A stretch of DNA of 64,000 nucleotides from an uncultured bacterium (GCA_905215805.1 CAJMRL010000004.1:1-64000), one strand, 5' to 3'; shown: positions 9,253-18,239, counted from the first letter of the stretch. Numbers and translations: made by a program. The notes: generated by a model not told the origin, from the sequence alone.

Positions 9253-10509
9253 TTGAAAAAGCTTATAATTGAAGGCGGCAATCCTTTGCTGGGCGAAGTG
9301 AGAGTACAGGGCGCAAAAAATGCGGTCTTACCGATACTTGCCGCTGCTGTCATGACAAAAGACAACTGTATAATTCATAATTGCCCCAGGCTTAGAGATG
9401 TGGATAAAACAAAAATGGTACTCGAAAGGCTTGGCTGCAAGGTTAAGCGTGAGGGAGCGGATATAACTGTACTGCCGGAAGGCGTATGCTCATGTGAAAT
9501 TTGCGAGGATCTTATGCGTGAGATGAGATCGTCTATAATTTTTCTCGGAGCAATTATAACTCGGTGCGGAGAAGCGGTAGTAAGTATGCCGGGCGGATGT
9601 CCAATAGGTCTGCGCCCCATAGACCTGCATCTTAAAGCTTTGCGTGATATGGGAGTATTTATTAAGGAAGAGCATGGATATATAATATGTAATGCACAAG
9701 AGCTTAAGGGGACTGATATCCATCTTGATTTTCCGAGCGTCGGTGCAACGGAAAATATTATGCTTGCAGCTGTTACAGCAAAGGGAACTACCACAATATC
9801 AAATGCTGCCAGAGAGCCGGAAATAACTGATTTAGGTAATTTTCTTAATGCCATGGGAGCAAAAATAAACGGAGCGGGAAGCAGTTTTATACAAATAGAC
9901 GGAGTAGAAAAGCTTCACGGAGCAGAGTATACTGTTATGCCTGATAGGATTGTCGCGGCAACATATCTTGCCGCTGCTGCGGCTACGGACGGGGAAGTAT
10001 TCCTCACTGAAGCGGATACAAAGAGTATGGGATCTATGCTTCATGTACTTTCTGAAATGGGGCCTCTTATAAAAGCTGACGAAACTACTGTTCATTTGAA
10101 ATCAAGAGGCAGACCTAAAAGTATACATATATTGAGAACTATGCCGTATCCGGGTTTCCCAACCGATATACAATCTCCATTTATGGCGGTTTCTTCTTTG
10201 GCTGACGGAACAAGCATTTATGTTGAAAATATATTTGAGAATAGATTTCGTCATGTTGATGAGCTTGTAAGGATGGGAGCGGACATAAAGGTAGAGGGAA
10301 GAAGCGCTGTAGTCAGAGGAGTAAAGAGTTTATCGGGAACAAATGTAGTGGCAAGAGAGCTCCGAGGAGGAGCGGCTTTGGTAATAGCGGCTCTTGCGGC
10401 TCAGGGAAGAAGTGAAATAAGCGGCGTTGAGTATATCGACCGCGGATATGAGGATATAGAAAGATGCCTGTCGGCGTTGAATGCAAATATTAAGAGGGTT
10501 TATTGCTGA
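9253..10509 (+). CDS. murA: UDP-N-acetylglucosamine 1-carboxyvinyltransferase
   Basis: First committed step of peptidoglycan synthesis: enolpyruvyl transfer from PEP to UDP-GlcNAc in the cytoplasm. The start is TTG, supported by GGGGGTG five bases upstream and by the family N-terminus (KLIIEGGNPLLGEVRVQGAK). The catalytic Cys is in GGCPIGLRPIDLHL at about residue 117. PYPGFPTDIQSPFMA and the closing RGYEDIE segment are conserved. At 418 residues it is full length. The Cys is retained, so the enzyme should have the usual fosfomycin-sensitive architecture. It is coupled to ftsQ downstream. Confidence 0.96.
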   Translation: MKKLIIEGGNPLLGEVRVQGAKNAVLPILAAAVMTKDNCIIHNCPRLRDVDKTKMVLERLGCKVKREGADITVLPEGVCSCEICEDLMREMRSSIIFLGAIITRCGEAVVSMPGGCPIGLRPIDLHLKALRDMGVFIKEEHGYIICNAQELKGTDIHLDFPSVGATENIMLAAVTAKGTTTISNAAREPEITDLGNFLNAMGAKINGAGSSFIQIDGVEKLHGAEYTVMPDRIVAATYLAAAAATDGEVFLTEADTKSMGSMLHVLSEMGPLIKADETTVHLKSRGRPKSIHILRTMPYPGFPTDIQSPFMAVSSLADGTSIYVENIFENRFRHVDELVRMGADIKVEGRSAVVRGVKSLSGTNVVARELRGGAALVIAALAAQGRSEISGVEYIDRGYEDIERCLSALNANIKRVYC

Positions 10510-10511
10510 AT

Positions 10512-11453
10512 ATGGATGAAAGATATAGAAATGATAAAGAATCCGTGCGTTCGCCGGACAAGGCGCAAAGCGGATACGGAAAACGTGTAAATGTATATAG
10601 GAGTCAGAATCTGCCTTCAAGAAAGAGAGAGGCAGCATATGATCCTGTGAGGGCAAGAAAAGAGCTTCAGTACAAAAAAGATGAGGCAAAGCTTGAAAGA
10701 ATGCTTCTCAGGGAACAGAAAAAGGAACGCATGAGGATTTTGCGAACAAGGGCAGTTCTTATAGTTTTAACAGTGATCGTTCTTGCGGTTCTTCTTATGT
10801 TCATGACTCCTATATTTAATATATCAAGAATAACAGTTCAGGGAAATCAAGTGGTTTCCACTGAGGATGTAAATGCGAGATTGTCAGATATCAAGGGATT
10901 GAATCTTTTTAGTGTTTCAGATTCAGATGTATCGGACAGATTAAAGGATATTGCATATATAGACGGAATTTCTGTAGCCAAATATTTAATACCTCCTACT
11001 CTTAAGATTACTGTGAATGAATATAAGCCGTCGGGAGTTCTTATATTAAACGGCAAGGATGTCATTATCGATAACAATATGAGGGTGGTTTCGGATAATG
11101 GAGGCGTTTCATCGGAAGGAGTCCCGGAGATAAGGGGGCTTGATATAAAGAAATATACGGTCGGAGATGTATTGGTCTCGGAGGACGCGGAAAAGGATGA
11201 GATTATAAATATTTGTATAGATGTTATGCGTCAGGTAGGTATGCTTGATAAGACCGATTATATAGATGTATCTGACAAAACAAATATAACATTTGGATAT
11301 GATGATAGAATAGATGCTTTCTGCGGAACAAAGCTTGATCTGGAAAGAAAGATAAGGATGTTTTATGTGGCTGTGACAAGCAATAATCTTGCTGAAAATG
11401 CCAGAGGAACCATGGATTTGAGCACATCCGGCAAGGCAATTTATACTCCGTAG
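10512..11453 (+). CDS. ftsQ: Cell division protein FtsQ/DivIB
   Basis: Bitopic divisome protein linking early and late division proteins. I choose ATG 10512, two bases after the murA stop, with AAGAGGG about 13 bases upstream; an earlier TTG overlapping murA is less likely. A basic cytoplasmic tail of about 75 residues (many Lys and Arg) precedes one membrane segment (about residues 78-99, AVLIVLTVIVLAVLLMF). The POTRA domain follows (ISRITVQGNQVVSTEDV, then KITVNEYKPSG) and the beta domain extends to the C-terminus. A 10-bp A/T-rich inverted repeat at 11465-11496 follows the gene without a clear T-run. Confidence 0.92.
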   Translation: MDERYRNDKESVRSPDKAQSGYGKRVNVYRSQNLPSRKREAAYDPVRARKELQYKKDEAKLERMLLREQKKERMRILRTRAVLIVLTVIVLAVLLMFMTPIFNISRITVQGNQVVSTEDVNARLSDIKGLNLFSVSDSDVSDRLKDIAYIDGISVAKYLIPPTLKITVNEYKPSGVLILNGKDVIIDNNMRVVSDNGGVSSEGVPEIRGLDIKKYTVGDVLVSEDAEKDEIINICIDVMRQVGMLDKTDYIDVSDKTNITFGYDDRIDAFCGTKLDLERKIRMFYVAVTSNNLAENARGTMDLSTSGKAIYTP

Positions 11454-11528
11454 AAAAAACAGTATGAAAAATTGAAAAAATTTGTGCAATTTTTCAGCAT
11501 GAAAATGAAAATAAATTTCAAAAAACTA

Positions 11529-11557
11529 TTGCAACAATTAAAAAAAAATAGTACAAT
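11529..11557 (+). promoter_or_regulatory. Promoter of ftsZ
   Basis: TTGCAA (11529-11534), a 17-base spacer and TACAAT (11552-11557), about 53 bases before the ftsZ start. Confidence 0.65.
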
Positions 11558-11609
11558 AATATATATGCGTAAATGACCGTAGAGGGAAACTACGAAGGAG
11601 GATATGATT

Positions 11610-12773
11610 ATGAGCGTTATGCCTATTGATTTAGAAGAGAATACAGTAGTAGAAGGTGCCAGAATTAAAGTTATCGGTGTTGGCGGCGGCGGAAATAATG
11701 CTGTTGACAGAATGATTGAGGCCGGTATTACGAAAGCAGAGTTTATTTGTGTAAATACTGATGCGCAGCAGCTTTCTGCGGTTAAGGCTCCTACTGTTTT
11801 ACAAATTGGTGCAAAGCTTACGGGAGGACTCGGCGCAGGTGCAAGACCGGAGGTCGGAAGACAGGCTGCAGAGGAAACAAAGGATGAAATTAAAAATCTC
11901 GTAAAGGATACTGATATGGTATTTGTTACTGCCGGAATGGGCGGCGGTACAGGTACAGGAGCGGCTCCTATTATTGCAGAGGCTGCTAAGTCTATGGGTA
12001 TATTGACTGTGGCTGTGGTCACGAAGCCATTTTTCTTTGAAGGACCGCAGAGAATGAAAAATGCAGAGGAAGGTATAGCGGCTCTGTCAGAAAAGGTTGA
12101 CGCAATAGTTACAATTCCGAATGATCTTTTGCTTAAGATTGCAGATAAGAAGGTTACAATAAAAGATTCATTTAAGCTCGCTGATGATATTCTTCGTCAA
12201 GGCGTTCAGGGTATAATAGAGGTTATTACACAGCGCGGAATTATGAACTGTGACTTTGCGGATGTACGTACTATAATGAAGGATAGCGGTATTGCTCATA
12301 TGGGAATTGGTATAGGAAAGGGCGAAAATGCGGCACAGGACGCTGTTCATGCTGCTATAGAGAGTCCGCTTTTGGAAACGGATATTACAGGAGCTACAAG
12401 CGTACTGCTTAATATTACAGGCGGAAGCGAATTTTCTCTTGTGGATATGGGAGAGGTATCCGGTATTGTGCGTGATATGGTATCGCCTGATGCCAATATT
12501 ATTGTTGGAACGGCAATGGATGATAATCTTAAGGATGAAATCAGAGTTACTCTTATTGCAACAGGTCTTGGAGGCAAGACAAAGAAAGATGAGGGGGATG
12601 ATATATTAAAGAAAATTTCATCATATAATTCTTCATCTTCATCATCCACATCAAGATCATCTTATAGCTCTTCATCATCTTCATCGGATGGCGATGATGT
12701 ATTTTCAAGAAGATTAAAGCCGAGATTGAGCAATGATATTGATGTACCTAATTTTTTTAAACCGAGAAATTAA
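11610..12773 (+). CDS. ftsZ: Cell division GTPase FtsZ
   Basis: Tubulin-like GTPase forming the division ring. ATG 11610 is preferred over ATG 11604: GAAGGAGG ends only two bases from the latter but eight from the former. GVGGGGNNAVDRMI and the tubulin signature GGGTGTGAAP are present. VDAIVTIPNDLLL and the T7 loop region are intact. The C-terminal linker (about residues 335-370) is almost pure serine, encoded by TCA/TCT repeats. The end, DIDVPNFFKPRN, matches the conserved C-terminal peptide that binds FtsA/SepF. At 387 residues it is normal in length. Confidence 0.97.
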   Translation: MSVMPIDLEENTVVEGARIKVIGVGGGGNNAVDRMIEAGITKAEFICVNTDAQQLSAVKAPTVLQIGAKLTGGLGAGARPEVGRQAAEETKDEIKNLVKDTDMVFVTAGMGGGTGTGAAPIIAEAAKSMGILTVAVVTKPFFFEGPQRMKNAEEGIAALSEKVDAIVTIPNDLLLKIADKKVTIKDSFKLADDILRQGVQGIIEVITQRGIMNCDFADVRTIMKDSGIAHMGIGIGKGENAAQDAVHAAIESPLLETDITGATSVLLNITGGSEFSLVDMGEVSGIVRDMVSPDANIIVGTAMDDNLKDEIRVTLIATGLGGKTKKDEGDDILKKISSYNSSSSSSTSRSSYSSSSSSSDGDDVFSRRLKPRLSNDIDVPNFFKPRN

Positions 12774-12794
12774 TTGATAGCCGTAAAATGAATA

Positions 12795-12833
12795 GTCAAC
12801 AGTTTTTTAAAAAAAAATAAAAAAACTGTTGAC
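12795..12833 (+). repeat. 14-bp perfect inverted repeat between ftsZ and tRNA-Asp
   Basis: GTCAACAGTTTTTT (12795-12808) mirrors AAAAAACTGTTGAC (12820-12833) across an A-rich 11-base loop. The right arm includes five of the six bases of the tRNA promoter's -35 box. It may end ftsZ transcripts, act as an operator, or both; no strong T-run follows. Confidence 0.6.
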
Positions 12834-12857
12834 ATTCTGTTATTTTTATGATATAAT
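12829..12857 (+). promoter_or_regulatory. Consensus promoter of tRNA-Asp
   Basis: TTGACA (12829-12834), 17 bases, TATAAT (12852-12857). Both boxes are perfect, and the tRNA begins 12 bases after the -10, as expected for a stable RNA gene. Confidence 0.85.
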
Positions 12858-12869
12858 ATATTTGTTATT

Positions 12870-12946
12870 GGTCCGGTAGTTCAGTTGGTTAGAACGCCAG
12901 CCTGTCACGCTGGAGGTCGTGAGTTCGAGCCTCATCCGGATCGCCA
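12870..12946 (+). tRNA. tRNA-Asp (anticodon GTC)
   Basis: The 77-base sequence folds into a full cloverleaf. The acceptor stem is GGTCCGG with CCGGATC (one G-U pair). The D arm is GTTC/GAAC. The anticodon stem is CCAGC/GCTGG with loop CTGTCAC (anticodon 12904-12906). The T arm is GTGAG/CTCAT with loop TTCGAGC. The discriminator is G, and CCA is encoded. Confidence 0.97.
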
Positions 12947-12950
12947 CTTA

Positions 12951-12979
12951 GCCGCTGTATATATACAGCGGCTTTTATT
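12951..12979 (+). terminator. Intrinsic terminator of tRNA-Asp
   Basis: A 22-base perfect palindrome (GCCGCTGTATA mirrored by TATACAGCGGC, 12951-12972) is followed by TTTTATT. Confidence 0.8.
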
Positions 12980-13038
12980 GTGTTATTTTTTAATAATGAT
13001 AATTTATATTGCTGAAAAGCAGAGAATGGAGGAATGTT

Positions 13039-15579
13039 ATGAAATCGCGGAATTTCGCCGAATTGGAAAAATCTATAGTAAATAAACGCATTGTGTACTT
13101 ATCTGCATTTTTTATTCCGTTTTTATGTATGCTTATTATTTACGCTTTATTTAAGGTATTTCCTTTTGGAGACAACACTGTGCTGGTTATGGATCTAAAC
13201 GGTCAGTATGCAGATTTTTTTATGTGGTACAGACAAGTACTTTTAGGTGATGACAGTATAATATATTCATTTTCAAAAGAAATGGGAGGAAATACGTTTG
13301 GACTTTTTGCGTATTATCTCTCCAGCCCGTTTTTTCTGTTGACACTGTTTTTTCCGCAGTCGATTATGCCTGAGGGGATAGCGCTTATAACGATGCTTAA
13401 AATAGCATGCAGCGGTCTGACTTTTGCAATTTTTCTTGTAAATGTATATAAAAAATGCGATTTCAGGATTTTGATATTTTCCACAGCTTACGCGCTGATG
13501 ACATATTCTATTCATTATTCAATGTGTATAATGTGGCTGGATGGAGTTATTTGGCTGCCTATTATTCTTCTTGGAGTAGAGAGAGTGCTTGATGGGAAAT
13601 CATCGTGGCTGTTTTTGATAGCGTATGCAATGACTCTTATATCAAATTATTATACGGCATATATGTCTACGCTGTTTACAGTGATATTTTTCATATATAG
13701 ATATGCTGTAAGAGACGATAATAAGAGTGTAAAGGACTGCATATTGAAGGTACTGAAGCTTGCTGGAACGGGAGCGGTATGTGTTTTGCTTGCGGTGGTC
13801 ATTCTTTATCCGACTTTACTTAACATATTTGATGGAAAACTTTCGTCATCGTCAGGTACTACAGTATCGGAGTTTTGGAATCAGGATATATTTAATATTC
13901 CAAGAAGATTGTTTGGCGGACAATACGATAGTATAACGAACAGCGGTATGCCAAATATTTTCTGCGGTATGCTTTGCGGTATGATGACAGGAGTATTTTT
14001 CTTTAATCCAAATATAAAGCTGCGCCGTAAAATTGCAGCTTTGGCGGTATACGCAGTTATGCTGGCATCTTTCTTTATAGCAAGGCTGGATATAGCATGG
14101 CATATTTTTCAGTATCCGAATTGGTATCCATACAGATATGCGTATGTATTCTGCTTCTTCTCCGTAATGACGGCATATTGCGGATTTATAAAATTGGATA
14201 AAAAGAATTTATACTGGACTTTGGTCGGAATAGGGGTATATTTTGTAATTATAGCAGCTGTATATATAGCTGATAAAGAGGCTCTTACGAATATAAAATT
14301 GGCAAGGATAAGCTTTTTATTTGCTGTTTTATATGCTATTGGAGTATTATTGATTTCAAGCGGAAAAGTTAAGCTTAATTCAAATATCATTTATGGTTTT
14401 TTGGCAGTTATTACAGCAGTCGAAATGACAGCGAATGGGTATGTAACGATAGAAGGGCTTAATAAAGAGCATAAATTTAAATCGAGAAGTGAATACTCTC
14501 AGAAGGCAGAGGATTTAAGCAAAGCAGTAGATTTTGTTAATGAAAGAGACAATGGATTGTTCAGAATGGAGAGAACGATAGACAGAACGGATAACGATCC
14601 TATGAGCTTTGGTTTCAATGGTATGTCGCATTATAGCTCAACATATAATAAAAAAATAGCGCAGTTTAATCAGGCTATGGGTATGCTTCAGGAATATGTG
14701 CTGATTCGTTATGCAGGATCTACTCTGATTACAGACAGCTTACTTGGTGTAAAGTATATTGTATCTGAAAAGCCGATACATCCGGATTATGAGAATATAA
14801 ACACTTCATCAGACGGAGTAAATATATATGAGAATCCATATGCTTTGGGCTATGCTTTTGCGGCGGACGAATCTGCATTAAAGAATTTATCATATGGTGC
14901 ATCTAAGATGCAAAATCAAGATAAATTTGCTGAGTCAATATTGGGAGAATCCTTTACAGAAAAGCAGCAAATGTCAACAAATGGTTCAGCGGCGTCATTT
15001 ACTGCTTCAGCCGATGGAACATATTATATGGAACTGGATCAAAAATATGAAGGAGATATTTCTGTTTCAATAAATAATTCTTCTGTGACGTATGAATTTG
15101 ATAAATCCACAAAGAAAATCTTTTGTTTGGGAAAATTGAAAAGCGGGGATACAGTGAATGTAAAGCTAAACAGCTCTAAAGTTCTTAACGGAGCGGAAAT
15201 TTATAGAATAGATTCCGAACGCTTTGAAAAAGCATGTGTTGAGAAGAGGGCTTCAGAAGGATTTAATATTACTAAGCATAGTGATAGAAGCTTAGAAGGC
15301 ACAATAACTCTTGACAGCGGACAAGTACTTTTTACAACTATTCCATATGAAAATGGATGGACTGCATATGTGGATGGAGAAAAAACAGAGGTCAAAGCTG
15401 CTCAGAATACATTCCTTGCTATTGATGCCGGTGAGGGCGAACATGAAATCAAGCTTGTGTATCATGCGCCGGGACTGTTCGCATCCGGCATGGTTTCGGG
15501 AGTTACATTGACAGGAGTTATTTTGTTTGCTTTAAGAAAGAGAATTGCAAATATGATAAAAAAACAGAAAGCGTCATAA
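13039..15579 (+). CDS. YfhO-family multi-pass membrane protein
   Basis: Predicted GT-C-fold integral membrane protein of the YfhO family, in which some members glycosylate lipoteichoic acid or act on other undecaprenyl-linked sugars. The start is ATG 13039 after ATGGAGGA; upstream in-frame codons lack a binding site. Hydrophobic segments recur from about residue 20 to 460 (about twelve). The early loop has VMDLNGQYADFF, matching the family's acidic DxxxQ motif. Residues 470-800 are soluble and likely outside. A last membrane segment lies near 815-835, then a basic tail. YfhO family assignment is firm; the sugar and acceptor are unknown. Confidence 0.85.
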   Translation: MKSRNFAELEKSIVNKRIVYLSAFFIPFLCMLIIYALFKVFPFGDNTVLVMDLNGQYADFFMWYRQVLLGDDSIIYSFSKEMGGNTFGLFAYYLSSPFFLLTLFFPQSIMPEGIALITMLKIACSGLTFAIFLVNVYKKCDFRILIFSTAYALMTYSIHYSMCIMWLDGVIWLPIILLGVERVLDGKSSWLFLIAYAMTLISNYYTAYMSTLFTVIFFIYRYAVRDDNKSVKDCILKVLKLAGTGAVCVLLAVVILYPTLLNIFDGKLSSSSGTTVSEFWNQDIFNIPRRLFGGQYDSITNSGMPNIFCGMLCGMMTGVFFFNPNIKLRRKIAALAVYAVMLASFFIARLDIAWHIFQYPNWYPYRYAYVFCFFSVMTAYCGFIKLDKKNLYWTLVGIGVYFVIIAAVYIADKEALTNIKLARISFLFAVLYAIGVLLISSGKVKLNSNIIYGFLAVITAVEMTANGYVTIEGLNKEHKFKSRSEYSQKAEDLSKAVDFVNERDNGLFRMERTIDRTDNDPMSFGFNGMSHYSSTYNKKIAQFNQAMGMLQEYVLIRYAGSTLITDSLLGVKYIVSEKPIHPDYENINTSSDGVNIYENPYALGYAFAADESALKNLSYGASKMQNQDKFAESILGESFTEKQQMSTNGSAASFTASADGTYYMELDQKYEGDISVSINNSSVTYEFDKSTKKIFCLGKLKSGDTVNVKLNSSKVLNGAEIYRIDSERFEKACVEKRASEGFNITKHSDRSLEGTITLDSGQVLFTTIPYENGWTAYVDGEKTEVKAAQNTFLAIDAGEGEHEIKLVYHAPGLFASGMVSGVTLTGVILFALRKRIANMIKKQKAS

Positions 15580-15596
15580 ACAAACGCTTTCTTAAA
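15567..15596 (+). terminator. Terminator after the YfhO gene
   Basis: GAAAGCGT (15567-15574) pairs with ACGCTTTC (15584-15591), followed by TTAAAT. It overlaps the stop codon. The T-run is short. Confidence 0.45.
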
Positions 15597-15647
15597 TCTG
15601 TCGCATTAAGAAACTTATAGAACTGCTAAATTTTTGATGCAGAACAA

Positions 15648-15699
15648 ATAGAACTCACCTGAAGGTGTACTTTTATGTACATCGATAGGTGAGTTCTAT
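15648..15699. repeat. Long hairpin between convergent yfhO and araC-type genes
   Basis: ATAGAACTCACCT (15648-15660) is exactly mirrored by AGGTGAGTTCTAT (15687-15699). Inside, TGTAC and GTACA can form a second stem. It may be a bidirectional transcription barrier or a remnant of a small mobile element. No coding potential was seen. Confidence 0.5.
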
Positions 15700-15761
15700 T
15701 CGTAGTTCAAAGACTTTTAATGTATTTGAACGCTCTGCTCTAAAAGCGATGAACGCTGTTT

Positions 15762-16595
15762 TTATGAATTCATATGTTGTTTTCTATATGCACTGGGAGA
15801 AATACCTGTCATTTTTCTGAATACGTCACCAAAGTAGTTGCTGTCTTGATATCCGCAGTACATTGCTATTTCGGTAATAGAATATCTTGTTTCAAGCAGC
15901 ATATTTATTGCCATTTTAACTCGCACACTGTTTAGATATTCGTTAAAGCCGAATCCGGTCACCTTCTTGAATTTTTTTGAAAAATAAGTCGGGCTCATGT
16001 AAGCGATTTTGGCAATTTCTTCAAGATTAATGGGACGGTTATAATAATTACATATATATCTGCATACTGATTGTATACGGTCTTCATATTCTGTGAGATC
16101 ATCGGTAATGCGAATATTTTTCTGCAATGCGTTTTTATTCAAATTTACAAGCAATTCCATAAGATGTATTGTGCAAAGCTGGGTATTATAATCATCGTTA
16201 TAACGGCATTCATTTTCGAGCTTCCTCAAAAGAGAATTAAAATTATGTATATTGGGGGCAGCGATATGAGATTTTTTTGCCTCAAAGCATTTTAAAAGCT
16301 GATCTTCCGGAATTATAGGGGATACCTTCTTAACAAATTCGTGAGAAAATGTAATCAAATATCTCTCGTATATATCTCCGTTATTTACCGATTGTGTTTT
16401 ATGAATATCACCGGCATTAACAAATACAACATCCCCGCAATCCATATCATATAATGTATGATTTATAAAATAACGTCGCTTTCCTGAAGAAAGATAGTAA
16501 ATCTCATAATAATCATGCATATGAGAAGAAGACATGCTTGTGTTCCCGGGTTCTTCTAACTTTTCAATGTACATTGTTTTTCCTTCAGGCAGCAT
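15762..16595 (-). CDS. AraC-family transcriptional regulator
   Basis: The N-terminal half is a cupin-like sugar-sensing domain (SSHMHDYYEIYYLSSGKRRYF reduced to HDYYEIYYL as key part; GDVVFVNAGDIHKT). The C-terminal 100 residues contain two helix-turn-helix motifs: ISLEEIAKIAYMSPTYFSKK-like at about 195-215 (here NLEEIAKIAYMSPTYFSK) and ITEIAMYCGYQDSNYFGDVF at about 240-259, ending in the family's PSAYRK. AAGGAGG lies seven bases before the ATG. It is divergent from uxaC, so it is a good candidate activator of the pectin and galacturonate genes in response to a uronate or oligomer. The ligand is inferred. Confidence 0.9.
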   Translation of the reverse strand: MLPEGKTMYIEKLEEPGNTSMSSSHMHDYYEIYYLSSGKRRYFINHTLYDMDCGDVVFVNAGDIHKTQSVNNGDIYERYLITFSHEFVKKVSPIIPEDQLLKCFEAKKSHIAAPNIHNFNSLLRKLENECRYNDDYNTQLCTIHLMELLVNLNKNALQKNIRITDDLTEYEDRIQSVCRYICNYYNRPINLEEIAKIAYMSPTYFSKKFKKVTGFGFNEYLNSVRVKMAINMLLETRYSITEIAMYCGYQDSNYFGDVFRKMTGISPSAYRKQHMNS

Positions 16596-16622
16596 ATAAA
16601 TTCCTCCTTATAAAATGCCATA

Positions 16623-16651
16623 AATATAATTCATCTGTAATTTTAACACAA
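16623..16651 (-). promoter_or_regulatory. Promoter of the AraC-type regulator
   Basis: On the minus strand TTGTGT (16651-16646), 17 bases, TATATT (16628-16623), just ahead of the regulator's ribosome binding site. Confidence 0.5.
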
Positions 16652-16691
16652 AACGCGCCAAAAAGCAAGCAATTACTGATATTTTGCCAAA

Positions 16692-16734
16692 ACTTATAAA
16701 AACAAAACAAAAATATAGTTATAAAAAAGCAAAA
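16692..16734. promoter_or_regulatory. Candidate AraC-type operator repeats upstream of uxaC
   Basis: Two related direct repeats, ACTTATAAAAACAAAA (16692-16707) and AGTTATAAAAAAGCAAAA (16717-16734), are offset by 25 bases. They lie between the two divergent promoters, about 30 bases before the uxaC -35. AraC-family activators often bind such direct repeats, but the A-rich composition makes chance similarity possible. Confidence 0.3.
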
Positions 16735-16762
16735 TAACAGTGAAAATTCCTAAAAAAAGTAC

Positions 16763-16791
16763 GTGACAAATCTACTTATTTATATTATAAT
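16763..16791 (+). promoter_or_regulatory. Promoter of uxaC
   Basis: GTGACA (16763-16768), 17 bases, TATAAT (16786-16791), 40 bases before the uxaC start. Confidence 0.7.
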
Positions 16792-16830
16792 ATAACATAT
16801 AAGGATATTAGTTGCAGGAGGAAAAATATT

Positions 16831-18225
16831 ATGAAAAAGTTTATGGATAAGGATTTTATGCTTAAAAATGACACAGCTGTAAAGCTGTTTCATGAACATG
16901 CGGAAAAAATGCCTATAATAGATTACCATTGTCATTTGTCACCGCAGATGATGTATGAGGATAAGCCGTTTGATAATATAACTCAGATATTCCTTGGCGG
17001 TGATCATTATAAATGGAGATATATGCGTTCAATGGGTATTGATGAAAGCTATATGACGGGAGATAAGCCTGATTCGGAAAAGTTTGAGGCATTTTGTACA
17101 GCGCTTCAGTATGCGATCGGAAATCCGCTTTATCATTGGACGCATCTTGAGTTGCAGCGCTATTTTAATATAGATACTGTTATTAGAAAGGATACATGGG
17201 AACAGATTTGGAATGAGGCGAATAAGATTATCAAAGAAACTCAGATGAGTCCTGCTAAGCTCATAAACGCTTCTAATGTAGATGTTATATGTACAACAGA
17301 TGATCCTGTTGATTCACTTGAGTGGCATAAAAAGATCGCTGAAAAAGGACATATAAACGCAAAGGTAGTGCCGGCATTCCGCCCTGACTTTATGCTTAAT
17401 ATAGACAAGGATACCTTTATTGGTTACATTGGAAAGCTTGCCGCAGTATCGGGTATTGAGATCAATACATATGCAGATCTTATAAAGGCAATTTACAATA
17501 GGATCGATTTCTTTAACGAAAACGGCTGCCGTGTAAGTGACCATGCTCTTGACGGAGTTCCTTATGCAGAGGGAATAGACGTTGAGGATGTATTCAAAAA
17601 AGCAATGAACGGTGAAGCCTTGTCAAAGGAGGAAGTTGCCGCATACAAGAGCACGACTCTTATAAAGCTTGCTGAAAAATATACTGAGCTTGATTGGTGT
17701 ATGCAGCTCCATATTGGTGCGCTGAGAAACAACAATACAAAGATGTTTAAGAAGCTCGGAGCAGATACAGGATTCGATTCGATTGCGGATTATTCAATAG
17801 CTGCTGATCTTTCAAGGCTTCTTGATGCTATGGAGATCAATGATAAGCTTCCTAAAACGATACTTTATACGCTTAATCCAAAGGACAACTATGTAATAGG
17901 AACAATGCTCGGAAACTTCCAGGGACCCGGAACGGGCGGAAAGATCCAGTTTGGCTCAGGCTGGTGGTTCTGTGATCAGCGTGATGGTATGACAGAGCAG
18001 ATGAAAGCACTTGCAAATCTGGGAGCATTGAATAAGTTTGTCGGTATGCTTACAGATTCGAGAAGCTTCCTTTCATATACAAGACATGAATATTTCAGAA
18101 GAATTATGTGTAATATTCTTGGCACATGGGTTGAAGAGGGAGAATTCCCGGCAGATATGGATACTCTAGGAAAAATTGTCGAGGATATTTGTTATAATAA
18201 CGCTAAAGTATATTTTGGAATGTAG
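16831..18225 (+). CDS. uxaC: Glucuronate/galacturonate isomerase
   Basis: Isomerises D-galacturonate to D-tagaturonate (and D-glucuronate to D-fructuronate), the first cytoplasmic step of uronate use. The metal-site motif YHCHLSPQMMYED lies at about residues 32-44. DVICTTDDPVDSLEWH, MQLHIGALRNNNTKMFKKLG and the terminal region with LTDSRSFLSYTRHEYFRRI are diagnostic. At 464 residues it is full length. GGAGGAAAAATATT precedes the ATG. It works with uxaB and uxaA about 23 kb downstream; the separation by surface pectinase genes is notable. Confidence 0.96.
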   Translation: MKKFMDKDFMLKNDTAVKLFHEHAEKMPIIDYHCHLSPQMMYEDKPFDNITQIFLGGDHYKWRYMRSMGIDESYMTGDKPDSEKFEAFCTALQYAIGNPLYHWTHLELQRYFNIDTVIRKDTWEQIWNEANKIIKETQMSPAKLINASNVDVICTTDDPVDSLEWHKKIAEKGHINAKVVPAFRPDFMLNIDKDTFIGYIGKLAAVSGIEINTYADLIKAIYNRIDFFNENGCRVSDHALDGVPYAEGIDVEDVFKKAMNGEALSKEEVAAYKSTTLIKLAEKYTELDWCMQLHIGALRNNNTKMFKKLGADTGFDSIADYSIAADLSRLLDAMEINDKLPKTILYTLNPKDNYVIGTMLGNFQGPGTGGKIQFGSGWWFCDQRDGMTEQMKALANLGALNKFVGMLTDSRSFLSYTRHEYFRRIMCNILGTWVEEGEFPADMDTLGKIVEDICYNNAKVYFGM

Positions 18226-18239
18226 TTGATGACGTTTTA

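Noticed and set aside
12885..13085. Open frame across tRNA-Asp and its terminator
   Set aside because: It runs through the cloverleaf and the terminator palindrome and has no ribosome binding site.
15601..15760. Insertion-sequence remnant with a transposase
   Set aside because: Only a hairpin is present; no transposase fragment or target duplication was seen.
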